NCBI RefSeq assembly: GCF_002086455.1
Contig: NZ_MVHC01000004.1
Coordinates: forward strand, 1 to 64,000
DNA length: 64,000 bases
From: Mycolicibacter algericus DSM 45454
Lineage (GTDB): Bacteria > Actinomycetota > Actinomycetes > Mycobacteriales > Mycobacteriaceae
Direction: 5' to 3'
Shown here: positions 47,564-56,209 of the stretch, piece after piece
Layout: every line of letters begins with the position of its first letter
Numbering within the stretch: the stretch's first letter is position 1
Notes under the pieces: model-generated
The model's database searches: none
What the model was told of the DNA's origin: nothing
The model's input: the letters and a program-made list of their open reading frames with translations, nothing else
Position numbers and translations under genes: made by a program

Positions 47564-48831
47564 GAGCCACCGCCCTCCTCGGGCACCGGGATGACCAGGA
47601 TGGTCGCGGTGGTCAGCGCCTCGGTGTCGGGCGCTTTGTCGATCACCCGCGCGGCACCGCCCGCGACGGACTGCACCGCGGTGCCGCCGAGGGCGCGGCC
47701 GGCCAGGCTCGACAGCGCCATCTCGTTGAACATCGCAGTCGATGAGCCCTCGACGGCGAACGCCGCGGCGCCGGCGCTGGCCGGGCTGCCCGACAGTGCC
47801 GCCGGCAGCGCCTTTCCGGCCGGTGCGGCGGTGGCCCAGCTCGCCGGCACGGACAGCGATCCGACCATGCTCGCCTGTCCGGCGCTCGCCGCCACCGTGG
47901 CTCCCGTCGAGCCCACCGCCGACAGTGGCAGCTGGGAGGAGATGTACCCACCCGTCAGCGGGCCCAGTGCACCGGTGACCGGTGCCGGACCGCTGAGCAC
48001 GCCGGCCACGCCGGGCGGGTTCTGGGCCAAGCCGACGAGCTGCCCGGCGATCAGCCACCCGCTGCCGAGGTTGGAGAGGTGACCGAGCGGCGAATACGGC
48101 CCCACCAGGTCGCCCAGCAGCTTGCCGATGTCCCCGATCCCCGAACCGACGTCACCGAGCGACGGCGCCGCCTGCGCCGGGGACGGATTGAGGTTCTGCA
48201 GCGCTCGGGGCACCGCAGACATCAGCTGCGAAACCCGCGACGGGGCGGCCGAGGCGGTCCTGACCCCGGCATTCTCCGCTGCCGTGACCGCCCGGGTCAC
48301 GGCGGCTAGATCGGCGGCCTCCGGGGCCGGGTCGAACACGCTGACCTGGGTGGCAGCCGCCGCCGAGCCGGCGTAGGCGTACATGGCCGCAGCGTCCTGC
48401 GCCCACATCTCGGCGTAGAGCGCATCGGTAGCCGCGATCGCCGGGGTGTTCTGTCCCAGCAGGTTCGTCGCAACCAGCGTCATGTGCAGGCTGCGGTTGG
48501 CCGCGATCACCGGCGGCGGGACGTGCGCCGCAAATGCGGCCTCGTAGGCTGCGGCCGCCGCGGCGACCTGGGCGGCCACGTGCTCGACCCGCAGCGCCGT
48601 CGCACCGATCCACTCCGCGTAGGGCGTGGCCGCTACCGCCATCGACATCGCGGACGGCCCGTGCCAGGACCCGGCCAGATCGGCGATCACCGAACGGTAG
48701 GCCGCGGCCGCGGCGTGCAATTCGCCGGCCAGCCCGGCCCACGCGGCGGCCGCGGCCAGCAGCGGCCCGGGCCCCGCTCCGGAATACATCAAGCCGGAGT
48801 GGACTTCTGGGGGCGTCGCTGCGAATTCCAT
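47560..48831 (-). CDS. PPE family protein, PPE-SVP subgroup (first of a pair)
   Basis: A 423-residue PPE protein. ATG 48831 (MEFAATPPEVHSGLMYSGAG) follows CAGGTGAG. The PPE domain (1-180) has WAGLAGELHAAAAAYRSVI and LYAEMWAQDAAAMYAYAG. A Gly-rich middle has PYSPLGHLSNLGSGWLI, and GSLSVPASWATAAP near residue 315 marks the SVP subgroup. The longer upstream frame (to 48873) is not part of the family N terminus. It is the first gene of a tightly overlapping PPE-PPE-DUF732 unit on the - strand. No PE gene lies next to it. Confidence 0.9.
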   Translation of the reverse strand: MEFAATPPEVHSGLMYSGAGPGPLLAAAAAWAGLAGELHAAAAAYRSVIADLAGSWHGPSAMSMAVAATPYAEWIGATALRVEHVAAQVAAAAAAYEAAFAAHVPPPVIAANRSLHMTLVATNLLGQNTPAIAATDALYAEMWAQDAAAMYAYAGSAAAATQVSVFDPAPEAADLAAVTRAVTAAENAGVRTASAAPSRVSQLMSAVPRALQNLNPSPAQAAPSLGDVGSGIGDIGKLLGDLVGPYSPLGHLSNLGSGWLIAGQLVGLAQNPPGVAGVLSGPAPVTGALGPLTGGYISSQLPLSAVGSTGATVAASAGQASMVGSLSVPASWATAAPAGKALPAALSGSPASAGAAAFAVEGSSTAMFNEMALSSLAGRALGGTAVQSVAGGAARVIDKAPDTEALTTATILVIPVPEEGGGS

Positions 48832-49073
48832 CTCACCTGACCTCCGGACGTGGGGACTCCGACGGCCACCCAAGGTGGCCAGGAAGCGAATCTAAAGTGA
48901 CTCTCTGGTAGATCGCCAGGAGGCACCTGTCCGACATCCTGGAGAAGGCTGCGCCCGCGATCACATGCCGGTGGGCGGCCCCGACCGCAGCTGTCTTACT
49001 GTTACGCCAAGATGCCCTTAAGTTTCTTAATTTCTGTGTATCGTGGGCCCCTGGTGTCGGGAAGGGGATTGCA

Positions 49074-50285
49074 GTGGGCGAATCGGGAACGTCTGCGGTC
49101 GTGCTGGGAGCCGGGATGGCCGGACTGCTGGCGGCTCGGGTGGTGTCGGAGTTCTACGACTCCGTCACCGTGGTGGACCGCGATCGGCTGCCCGATCACC
49201 CGGTCCACCGCAAGGGGGTACCGCAGGGCCGCCAACTGCACAGCTTCCTCACCGGCGGCACGAACATCCTCGGCGAACTGTTCCCCGGCATCCTCGACGA
49301 GCTCGCCGCCGCCGGCGCGGTGGTGATCGACAACCCCGACCTGTCCGGGCGGTACGCCCAGGTGCGAGGCCGTGTCGACCGGATCGGCAACGTCGCATTT
49401 CTTGACGGCCACGACGCGATCGAGCCGGTGCACCACCGGGGCGCGGTCACCGGTGTCCGCGTCAGGAATCAACGCAACCGCCTCACGCAGGTGCTGCACG
49501 CCGACCTGGTGGTCGATGCGACGGGACGCGCTTCACACACCGCCGAGTTCCTGGCCGAGCACGGCTTCGGCAGCGTGCCCGAACAGCGCCGCAACGCGAA
49601 CTGGGGCTACTCCAGTCAGTTGCTGCGCATCCCGCCGGACCGGGTCACCGACCGGCTGGTCTTCGTCAACCGGGGCCGGCCCGCCCCGGTGCTGTTGCTG
49701 GTGCCCTACGAACGCGACACCTGGATGCTGGTCATCGCCCGCAGCGACGAGCACAGCGCTCCCCCATCCGATTTCACCGCCCTGCTGGCCGCGGCCAAGC
49801 AAGTCCTGCCCGCCGACATCATGGCTGGGTTACGCGATGCCGCGCCGATGGGCGAGCTCACGGTGTCCCGCGACACCGGCGCGTTATGGCACCGCTACGA
49901 CCGAATGCCGCGGTTGCCCGCCGGGTTGGTGGTGATCGGCGACGGGCTGTGCCGGCTCAATCCGCTGCACGGGCAGGGCATGACGATGGCGGCACTCGAG
50001 GCGGTCGCGCTGCGCGACTGCCTGCGCGAGCGCGGACCGGAGCTGCCGCAGCGGTTCTTTCGCGCCGCGGCCGACCGGATCGCACCGATCTGGGCCGCGA
50101 ACGCCGCCGCGGACCAGCCATCCTCGCCGGATCACCCGCAACCGCTCCGCCGCCGGCTCGACCGCTGGTTCGCCGAGGCGGCCAACCTGCGCGGCAGCCG
50201 ACATCTCACCCGCCCGCTGATTCCCGAAAGCCCTACGGGCACCCTGCTTTCGCGACGCCCCAGCGCAGGGGGCTCCCATGCTTGA
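49074..50285 (+). CDS. FAD-dependent oxidoreductase (PHBH/geranylgeranyl reductase fold)
   Basis: A 403-residue flavoprotein: Rossmann motif VVLGAGMAGLLAARVV at residues 9-24, VTVVDRDRLPDH, VPQGRQLHSFL, then VVDATGRASHTAEFL and GLVVIGDGLCRLNPLHGQGMTMAALEA. The substrate is unknown. The stretch from about residue 88 (IDNPDLSGRYAQVRGRVDRIGN) is shorter than I expect between the N-terminal motif and the VTGV strand, so an internal deletion is possible. The GTG at 49074 follows GGGAAGGGG. Its last 8 bp overlap the next gene. Confidence 0.78.
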   Translation: MGESGTSAVVLGAGMAGLLAARVVSEFYDSVTVVDRDRLPDHPVHRKGVPQGRQLHSFLTGGTNILGELFPGILDELAAAGAVVIDNPDLSGRYAQVRGRVDRIGNVAFLDGHDAIEPVHHRGAVTGVRVRNQRNRLTQVLHADLVVDATGRASHTAEFLAEHGFGSVPEQRRNANWGYSSQLLRIPPDRVTDRLVFVNRGRPAPVLLLVPYERDTWMLVIARSDEHSAPPSDFTALLAAAKQVLPADIMAGLRDAAPMGELTVSRDTGALWHRYDRMPRLPAGLVVIGDGLCRLNPLHGQGMTMAALEAVALRDCLRERGPELPQRFFRAAADRIAPIWAANAAADQPSSPDHPQPLRRRLDRWFAEAANLRGSRHLTRPLIPESPTGTLLSRRPSAGGSHA

Positions 50286-50949
50286 CGCAACCTACCGCGC
50301 CGCTCGCGGCCGGATCGGGGCGCTGGCCGCCGGGCTCGGCGACCACCAACTGCGCACGCCCGTCCCGGCCACGCCCGGCTGGACGGTGCACGACGTGCTG
50401 GCCCACCTCGTCGGCGGTGCCGCCGACGTGTTGGCCGGGCGCCTCGACGGTGCGCCGGGCGACTCCTGGACCGGGCGGCACGTCGCTGAACGGCGACTGC
50501 GGCCGATCGAGGAGTTGCTCGACGAATGGCAGCGCGCCGCCCCGGCGGTCGAATCGAGTCTGCCGCAGCAGCACACCGGTCCGAATCTGGCCGCGGACGC
50601 CATCTGCCACGAAGCGGACCTGCACGAGGCGCTGGGCCTGCCCCGCACCGACCGCGAGCACTGGCAGCCGTTCCTGGACGTGATGGGCTACTTTCCCGGC
50701 CGCCGGCTGCGCGACACCGCCACGCTGGTGATCACCGACGAGCTGGGACAGGAATGGCGTTGCGGCTCAGGGGCGTCGGTGACGGTGCTGCGCGCCGACG
50801 GCTATGAACTGCTGCGCGGCGTGTTCAGCCGGCGGTCGCGCCGGCAGATCGCCGCCTGGGACTGGTCGCCCGAGCCACTCGGTCAGCTCGTCGACGGGTT
50901 CGGCGCGTTCGGTCCCCGCGACGACGACCAGCCGATCCCGGCCGGCTAA
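50278..50949 (+). CDS. Maleylpyruvate isomerase/DinB-like (mycothiol-dependent) family protein
   Basis: A 223-residue four-helix protein of the MDMPI-N/DinB superfamily: TPGWTVHDVLAHLVGGAADV near residue 32-51 carries the first metal His, and CHEADLHEALGLP near residue 110 the other two. A C-terminal SCP-like region follows from about residue 140. Members use mycothiol or a metal for isomerisation or conjugation reactions; the exact substrate is unknown. The start overlaps the FAD gene by 8 bp, indicating a two-gene operon. It converges on the Tat-exported protein with a 4-bp overlap. Confidence 0.8.
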   Translation: MLDATYRAARGRIGALAAGLGDHQLRTPVPATPGWTVHDVLAHLVGGAADVLAGRLDGAPGDSWTGRHVAERRLRPIEELLDEWQRAAPAVESSLPQQHTGPNLAADAICHEADLHEALGLPRTDREHWQPFLDVMGYFPGRRLRDTATLVITDELGQEWRCGSGASVTVLRADGYELLRGVFSRRSRRQIAAWDWSPEPLGQLVDGFGAFGPRDDDQPIPAG

Positions 50950-51563
50950 GCGCAGGAGGTGAGCCGCGGCGGGGAGAACGTCACCGAGCCGACTCCTCCC
51001 ACGATCAGTCCGTTGTCGGCCAGCGTCATCGCGGTCACATACGAGCAGGTCTGAATTTCGGTCAGCCCGTTGAGGTAGACCACGTCGAAGGCGTAGGCGA
51101 AGTTGCGGACCAACTGTCCCGCCGTCCAGGGCACGTCGACGACGAAGCCCAACGACGATCCCGACGGCGCGCCGAGCACCCGGGGACCGCGCTCACCGAT
51201 GTGCGGTGTGATCGAGAACGCCACGCCGTCGCGTTTGGTGCCGGTCAGACCGGTGCTGTTGATCCGGTAGCCGGTGGCCGCGGCCGGCACCAACGGTCCG
51301 GGGCGGATGTTGGTGCTGAACAACACGGAGTAGTTCGTGCCGCCGGCAACGGCGGTGGTGCTGAAGCTGGTCGAGGTGAACTCTTCGGGCAGTTGCACCA
51401 CGCAGTTCTCGATCAGTTCGTTGGGATCGCCGCACTCCTGCGAACCGGGCGGCTGCGCCCCGGCGCGGGGTGCGGTGAGCACGATACCCAGGGCCGGCAG
51501 CGACCACGCGGCGCCGCGCACGAAGGTGCGCCGGGAGATGGCCTTGTTCGGAATGTCTGTCAC
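50946..51563 (-). CDS. Tat-exported protein of unknown function
   Basis: A 205-residue protein with a clear twin-arginine signal: ISRRTFVRGAAWSLPALG at about residues 9-26, cleavage after RAGA near 35. The mature part has an N-terminal CGDPNELIENC pair, is Thr/Ser/Gly-rich and beta-prone (TSTSFSTTAVAGGTNYSVLF), and ends with CSYV and LTSCA. GTG 51563 is used because GAAAGGG precedes it and the Tat motif sits correctly; the upstream frame is spurious. It is the last gene of an apparent aldehyde dehydrogenase-LLM operon. The Tat route suggests export after folding, possibly with a cofactor, but I recognise no domain. Confidence 0.72.
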   Translation of the reverse strand: MTDIPNKAISRRTFVRGAAWSLPALGIVLTAPRAGAQPPGSQECGDPNELIENCVVQLPEEFTSTSFSTTAVAGGTNYSVLFSTNIRPGPLVPAAATGYRINSTGLTGTKRDGVAFSITPHIGERGPRVLGAPSGSSLGFVVDVPWTAGQLVRNFAYAFDVVYLNGLTEIQTCSYVTAMTLADNGLIVGGVGSVTFSPPRLTSCA

Positions 51564-51589
51564 GAGTGACCCTTTCTTCCGCGACGCCC

Positions 51590-52432
51590 TCACTCCCCCA
51601 GTGCAGAAACTACCCGCTTTCCGAACTCGGCGATCGTTTCCGGTGCAGCGAAATCGGAGAACCACACATAGAAGCGTTGTGCGCCGTGGTCGCGCAGGCC
51701 GGTGAAGTAGGCGACCAGTTCGTCGGCGCCGCCGCAGACCAGCCCGGGTCCCAGCTGACTGAACCGGCGGCGGGCCGTGCCGATCACCGCCTCGGCGTCA
51801 GCACCGTCGCCGACGAAACCGACCATCTGCTGCACCGAGGCCCGCGCCGAACCGATCTTGCCCACCAGTTGCGGCAGTTCGTTGACGTGGGTGGCCGGTA
51901 GATTCCACCAATCCGCATGCTGAGCAACCAGTTTCAGCATCCTCGGGCCACGTCCGGCCAGCAGCAGCGGGATCGGGCTGCTCGGTGTCGGCAGCTGGGT
52001 GTCCTCACCGCCGGACCAGTAGCGTTTCAGGGCGGTCACTGTCTGTTCCAGGGCGGTGACACGTGCGCCCGCGGTGGGTTCACCAAGGCCGAACCGGGCC
52101 AACTCGTCGGGCATCGACCCCGATCCCAGCCCCAGCTCGAACCGCCCGCCGGTGGCCTCGGCCAGGGTCACCGCCTGCTTGGCCAGCACCGCCGCGTGCC
52201 GGAACGCATCGCAGAGCACCAGGTGGCCGATCCGCAGCCGCTCGGTGTGCGCGGCGACCCAGGTGGCGATCGTCATCGCCTCCCACAGCGGCGCGTCGGG
52301 CGCCATCGGTGTCTCGAGGTGGTCGAGGAACGCCAGGCCGTCGAAACCGCTGGCCTCGGCGGTGCGTGCCCGCAGCACGATGTCGGTGATGCTCAGCCTG
52401 CTCTGCGGCAGGAACAAAAACCATTCGGCCAT
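51590..52432 (-). CDS. LLM-class F420-dependent oxidoreductase
   Basis: A 280-residue luciferase-like flavin/F420 enzyme: MAEWFLFLPQSRLSITD, GFDGLAFLDHLETPM, RLRIGHLVLCDAFRHAAVLAKQ, GGRFELGLGSGSMPDEL and PIPLLLAGRGPRMLKLV. It is distinct from the paralog at 18859-19722. The substrate is unknown. It lies 15 bp downstream of an aldehyde dehydrogenase gene and 26 bp upstream of the Tat-exported protein, so these are probably co-transcribed. Confidence 0.85.
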   Translation of the reverse strand: MAEWFLFLPQSRLSITDIVLRARTAEASGFDGLAFLDHLETPMAPDAPLWEAMTIATWVAAHTERLRIGHLVLCDAFRHAAVLAKQAVTLAEATGGRFELGLGSGSMPDELARFGLGEPTAGARVTALEQTVTALKRYWSGGEDTQLPTPSSPIPLLLAGRGPRMLKLVAQHADWWNLPATHVNELPQLVGKIGSARASVQQMVGFVGDGADAEAVIGTARRRFSQLGPGLVCGGADELVAYFTGLRDHGAQRFYVWFSDFAAPETIAEFGKRVVSALGE

Positions 52433-52447
52433 CAGCAGCCCCCGGTG

Positions 52448-53905
52448 CTACAGCGCCGCCCAGATCGACTTGGTCTTCAGATAGGCGTCGATGCCCTCGT
52501 AGCCGAATTCCTTGCCGACACCGGACTGCTGGTAGCCGCCGAACGGCACGTTGTGGTCGAAGGTCAGCTGGCAGTTCAAGCCCACCATGCCGGCGTTGAG
52601 CCGCTTGCCCAGGTCGTGGGCGCGGGCCAGATTCGTGGTCCAAGCGGTGGCGGCCAGGCCGTAGCTGGTGTCGTTGGCCATCGCCACGGCTTCGTCGTCG
52701 TCGTCGAACGGCAGGATCGTGACAACCGGGCCGAAGATCTCCTCGCGGTACAGCCGGCTGGTCGCCGGGTCGACGCCGGTGACCACGGTCGGCTTGACGA
52801 AGTACCCCTTGCGATCCAACCGGTAACCGCCACTGACGATTTCGACGCCGTCCTTCTTACCCTGGTCGATGTAACCCAGCACCCGATCGAGTTGCTTCTG
52901 GCTGACCAGCGGGCTGATCATGGCGCCCTCGTCCTTCGGGCCGCCCAACACCAGGTTGTCCCCGATCATCGCGATGCCGGCCACCACTCGCTCGTAGACG
53001 CTGCGCTGCACGAAGATTCGTGAACCGCACACGCAGCCCTGACCCGAGTGCACGAAGATGCCCATCGAGGCCATCATGATCGCCATGTCCAGGTCGGCGT
53101 CGGAATAGATGAGCACCGGGGACTTGCCGCCCAGCTCGAGGGTGACCTTCTTCAGATTGTCCGCCGAGTCACGCATGATCTGCTTGCCCACCTCGGTGGA
53201 GCCGGTGAAGGCCACCTTCTCCACGTCGGGGTGCGCGGTGATCGCGGCCCCGGCGGTGGCGCCGTAGCCGATCACGAAGTTGGTGACGCCGTCGGGCACA
53301 CCGGCTTGCGCGATCAGCTTCTCCAGCAGCACCGCCGACAGCGGGGTCTCCTCGGCCGGTTTGACCACGCTGCTGCAGCCGGCGGCCAGCGCGGGCGCGA
53401 CCTTGGCGCAGGCGTTGAACAGCGGGCCGTTCCAGGGGTAGATCAGCCCGACGACGCCGTAGGGCTCCTTGTGGGTGTAGGCGTGGAAATTGGCGTGGGT
53501 GCTGTTGACACCGCCCTCCATCTGCACCTGGTAGCTGGCGCCGTTGAGCTTGGTGCACCAGCCGGCGTAGTAGCGGAAGAACTCCGCGCAGGTGGACACG
53601 ATCATCTCGGCCTGGGCCGGCGGCATGCCGGCGTCCAGCGACTCCAGTTCGGTGAACTCCTTGGCATGCTCGTCGATGAGGTCACCGAGGCGCCACAGCA
53701 CCTTGGCGCGCTCGCGAGCCGCGATGTCGGTCCAGACGCCCGACTGGTAGGCCGCCTTGGCGCGGGCGACGGCCTCGTCGACGGCTTCAGGGCCGGCGTC
53801 GCGGAACTCGGTGATCTGCTCCTCGGTGGCCGGGTCGATCACCGCGATCAGCTCGCCGGTTCCGGGACGCTTCGCCAGATCATCGATAACCGACTGCACT
53901 GCCAT
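52448..53905 (-). CDS. NAD(P)-dependent aldehyde dehydrogenase
   Basis: A 485-residue ALDH superfamily enzyme that oxidises aldehydes to acids. It has FTGSTEVGKQIM (cofactor motif), the general base in TLELGGKSP near residue 257, and the nucleophile in SGQGCVCGSRIFV (Cys291). EEIFGPVVTILPF and the C-terminal PFGGYQQSGVGKEFGYEG follow. It is of the typical class 1/2 length. First gene of a - strand operon and divergent from an SRPBCC-TetR pair, which hints at a catabolic module. Confidence 0.93.
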   Translation of the reverse strand: MAVQSVIDDLAKRPGTGELIAVIDPATEEQITEFRDAGPEAVDEAVARAKAAYQSGVWTDIAARERAKVLWRLGDLIDEHAKEFTELESLDAGMPPAQAEMIVSTCAEFFRYYAGWCTKLNGASYQVQMEGGVNSTHANFHAYTHKEPYGVVGLIYPWNGPLFNACAKVAPALAAGCSSVVKPAEETPLSAVLLEKLIAQAGVPDGVTNFVIGYGATAGAAITAHPDVEKVAFTGSTEVGKQIMRDSADNLKKVTLELGGKSPVLIYSDADLDMAIMMASMGIFVHSGQGCVCGSRIFVQRSVYERVVAGIAMIGDNLVLGGPKDEGAMISPLVSQKQLDRVLGYIDQGKKDGVEIVSGGYRLDRKGYFVKPTVVTGVDPATSRLYREEIFGPVVTILPFDDDDEAVAMANDTSYGLAATAWTTNLARAHDLGKRLNAGMVGLNCQLTFDHNVPFGGYQQSGVGKEFGYEGIDAYLKTKSIWAAL

Positions 53906-54059
53906 AACTGGACCCTTCCCGTCGCGGAGATGCTGGGCACTTGCTTAGCACCCGGCGGGCGGCGCGGTCAACAGTGAGACAGTTTATTCATCATCTGTAA
54001 AGGTGTGTTGAGTGCGGGCGCTGGTCGGCGGCGCGCACGACGACCAGAAAGGCACGGCG

Positions 54060-54530
54060 TTGGGCATCGTCACCACCACCTCGGAAACCGCGTTCAGCCA
54101 CGCCGCTGAGACGATCTACGACTTCGTCACGGATCCGGCCAACTGGACGAAGACCTATCCCGGCAGTGCCCACATCGAGAACCTGCCCGACCGACTGCCG
54201 CTGCAGGTGGGCGACACCTGGACCGAGGCCGGCCCGGATGGGGAACGCATCTTCAGCTGGCAGCTGGCGATCGCCACCCGCCCCCGACTCTGGGTCTTCA
54301 GTTCGGTCGGACGCCTCGGCCATGACCGCGCCGGCAACGGGGGGATGGAAGGCCGCATCACGGTGCAGTACCACTTCACCCAGCCCGCCGACGCCACCAC
54401 GTTGTTCACCCGCACCATGGCCATCGAGGCCTACAAGCACGCGCCGCTGCCCGACGGCTTCTTCCGCGCGGTCAATCCCGCCAAGATCGACGACTACCAC
54501 GCCGCCATCGCACGGGAGTTGGCGAACTGA
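54060..54530 (+). CDS. SRPBCC (START-like) family protein
   Basis: A 156-residue single-domain protein of the Bet v1/START-like fold: TSETAFSHAAETIYDFVTDPANWTKTYPG at the N terminus (two pieces of the helix-grip start), LQVGDTWTEAG, then YHFTQPADATTLFTRTMAI and the long C-terminal helix. Such proteins bind hydrophobic ligands. TTG at 54060 is chosen since AGAAAGG lies 8 bp before it; a GTG at 54012 in the same frame is possible. It is divergent from the aldehyde dehydrogenase and followed by a TetR regulator. Confidence 0.72.
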   Translation: MGIVTTTSETAFSHAAETIYDFVTDPANWTKTYPGSAHIENLPDRLPLQVGDTWTEAGPDGERIFSWQLAIATRPRLWVFSSVGRLGHDRAGNGGMEGRITVQYHFTQPADATTLFTRTMAIEAYKHAPLPDGFFRAVNPAKIDDYHAAIARELAN

Positions 54531-54624
54531 CCGTGGTCGGCCCTGCGGATGCCGGCTGATCAGTATGCGGTGTCGCGTCGATTACCGTTCCGGCTATGAC
54601 GCGACGCCGGCTCGGGAAGTTCTG

Positions 54625-55254
54625 ATGCGCACCCGCGGCTGGGGCGGCGATGTGCCCGCCAGCGACGACGAGGCGGTGGCGCGGATCCTGGCAGCGACCC
54701 GGCGCACCATCGACGAACGCGGCGAACAGACCAGCATCGCCGACGTGGCCCGCACCCTCGGGGTGACCCGCCAGACCGTCTACCGCTACTTCCCCAGCAC
54801 CGAGGAGTTACTGTCGGCGACCGCGATCGACGGCGTCGGGGATTTTCTGGACCAACTCGCCGCGGCACTGGCCGGCATCACCGATCCCGGGGAGGCGGTC
54901 GCCGAAGGTGTCGCACTGACCCTGGAACGCCTCCCCGACGACCCCTATGTCGGACTGCTGTTGCGCGCCCAACAGCCCAGCGCCTTTGCCGTCACGGTGA
55001 CCACAGACACCGGCCGCACTTTCGGGCACTCGATTCTCGAGCGGCTGGATGTCGACTGGTCCGGTTTCGACGCGCAGGCCATCGACGACATCATCGAGAT
55101 GGTGCTGCGCACCCTGCAGTCGTTCATCCTGGCGCCGCTGCCCGCCCCGGGTGCCGAGTTGCGGCGACTGCTGCGCCGGTGGATCGCCCCGGCGGTGACC
55201 GCGGCGCGGGGCGCTACGAAGGTTCGCGGGTCAGTGGGTAGCTCACGCCGGTGA
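54625..55254 (+). CDS. TetR-family transcriptional regulator
   Basis: A 209-residue TetR protein with the N-terminal helix-turn-helix TSIADVARTLGVTRQTVYRYF at about residues 33-53. ILAATRRTIDERGEQ comes before it, and an all-helical ligand domain (LDQLAAALAGITDPGEAV) follows. The start ATG at 54625 follows CGGGAAG; an ATG upstream at 54565 is possible. It ends 41 bp inside the convergent SDR gene. It may control the neighbouring SRPBCC/ALDH or SDR/P450 genes; no operator could be assigned. Confidence 0.8.
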   Translation: MRTRGWGGDVPASDDEAVARILAATRRTIDERGEQTSIADVARTLGVTRQTVYRYFPSTEELLSATAIDGVGDFLDQLAAALAGITDPGEAVAEGVALTLERLPDDPYVGLLLRAQQPSAFAVTVTTDTGRTFGHSILERLDVDWSGFDAQAIDDIIEMVLRTLQSFILAPLPAPGAELRRLLRRWIAPAVTAARGATKVRGSVGSSRR

Positions 55255-56158
55255 GATCCTCGGCGATCTGCCAGAGCCGCTGCTGCGCCTCGACGTCGTG
55301 GGCGCGCCCGGCGGCCCGGACCAGCACCGGCGGGCCGATCTGCTCGAAACGCCCACCCGGCCCGTAGAACTGGCCGCCCGCCGCGGCCGGATCGGTCGCC
55401 GCCCGCAGCATCGGCAGTGCCCCGTCGGCCGGGGCCTGGGTGAACCAGCCGGTCAGGTGGCGGAAGCGCCGGTTGAACACCCAGCGCACCGCTCGGGATT
55501 GCTCACGCAGGATCCCGGTGCGGGTCCCGCCGGGGTGTGCTGCCAGCGAGATCACTTGGCTGCCCAGCGATTCCAGTCGCCGCTGCAGTTCGAACACCGC
55601 CATCAGTTGGGCGAGCTTGGACTGGGTGTAGGCCGCCGCCGGGGTGAACGAGGACTCCAGCTGCAGATCGTCGAACGAAATCCGGCCGCCCCGACTGGTT
55701 TTGCTGTTCACCGCGACGATCCGCCCCGACCCGGAGGCAAGCACCCGGTCGAGCAACAGTCCGGTCAGGGCGAATGGCCCGAGGAAGTTGGTGCCGAGGT
55801 CGCCCTCAAAGCCATCGACGGTCAGCTGCCGCGTCTGGTGCATGACCCCGGCGTTGTTGACCAGGATGTCGATGACCGGGTATGACGCCCGCAGCTGCTC
55901 GGCGCAGCCGCGCACCGACGCCAGGTCGCTGACATCCAGGTGAATCACGTCGATTCGCGTGGACGGGGCCGTCCGCAGGATGTCGCGGCGGGCCGTGTCG
56001 GCAGCCTCGAGGTTGCGGCAGGCCAGTACGACGTCGGCGCCGAGGCTGGCCAGTCCCCGGGCGACCTCGAGACCGACACCGGTGTTGGCTCCGGTCACGA
56101 CGGCGGTCCGCCCGTGCTGGGGTGACGCCTGCGCCAAGGTCCAGTCCGTCGCACTCAC
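55214..56158 (-). CDS. Short-chain dehydrogenase/reductase (retinol dehydrogenase-like)
   Basis: A 314-residue SDR: NAD(P) motif TAVVTGANTGVGLEVARGL near residue 18, VVLACRN, DILVNNAGVM, SGRIVAVNSKTSRGG (catalytic Ser) and AAYTQSKLAQLM (Tyr/Lys). The length and C-terminal extension resemble the retinol dehydrogenase/oxidoreductase subgroup common in mycobacteria. GTG 56158 is used because the conserved N terminus begins there. It is divergent from a P450 gene, with only 51 bp between the starts. Confidence 0.87.
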   Translation of the reverse strand: MSATDWTLAQASPQHGRTAVVTGANTGVGLEVARGLASLGADVVLACRNLEAADTARRDILRTAPSTRIDVIHLDVSDLASVRGCAEQLRASYPVIDILVNNAGVMHQTRQLTVDGFEGDLGTNFLGPFALTGLLLDRVLASGSGRIVAVNSKTSRGGRISFDDLQLESSFTPAAAYTQSKLAQLMAVFELQRRLESLGSQVISLAAHPGGTRTGILREQSRAVRWVFNRRFRHLTGWFTQAPADGALPMLRAATDPAAAGGQFYGPGGRFEQIGPPVLVRAAGRAHDVEAQQRLWQIAEDLTGVSYPLTREPS

Positions 56159-56209
56159 ACGCCGAACTATAGACGGGACACCACGATCAATGTGTATGGT
56201 CCTGTCTTG

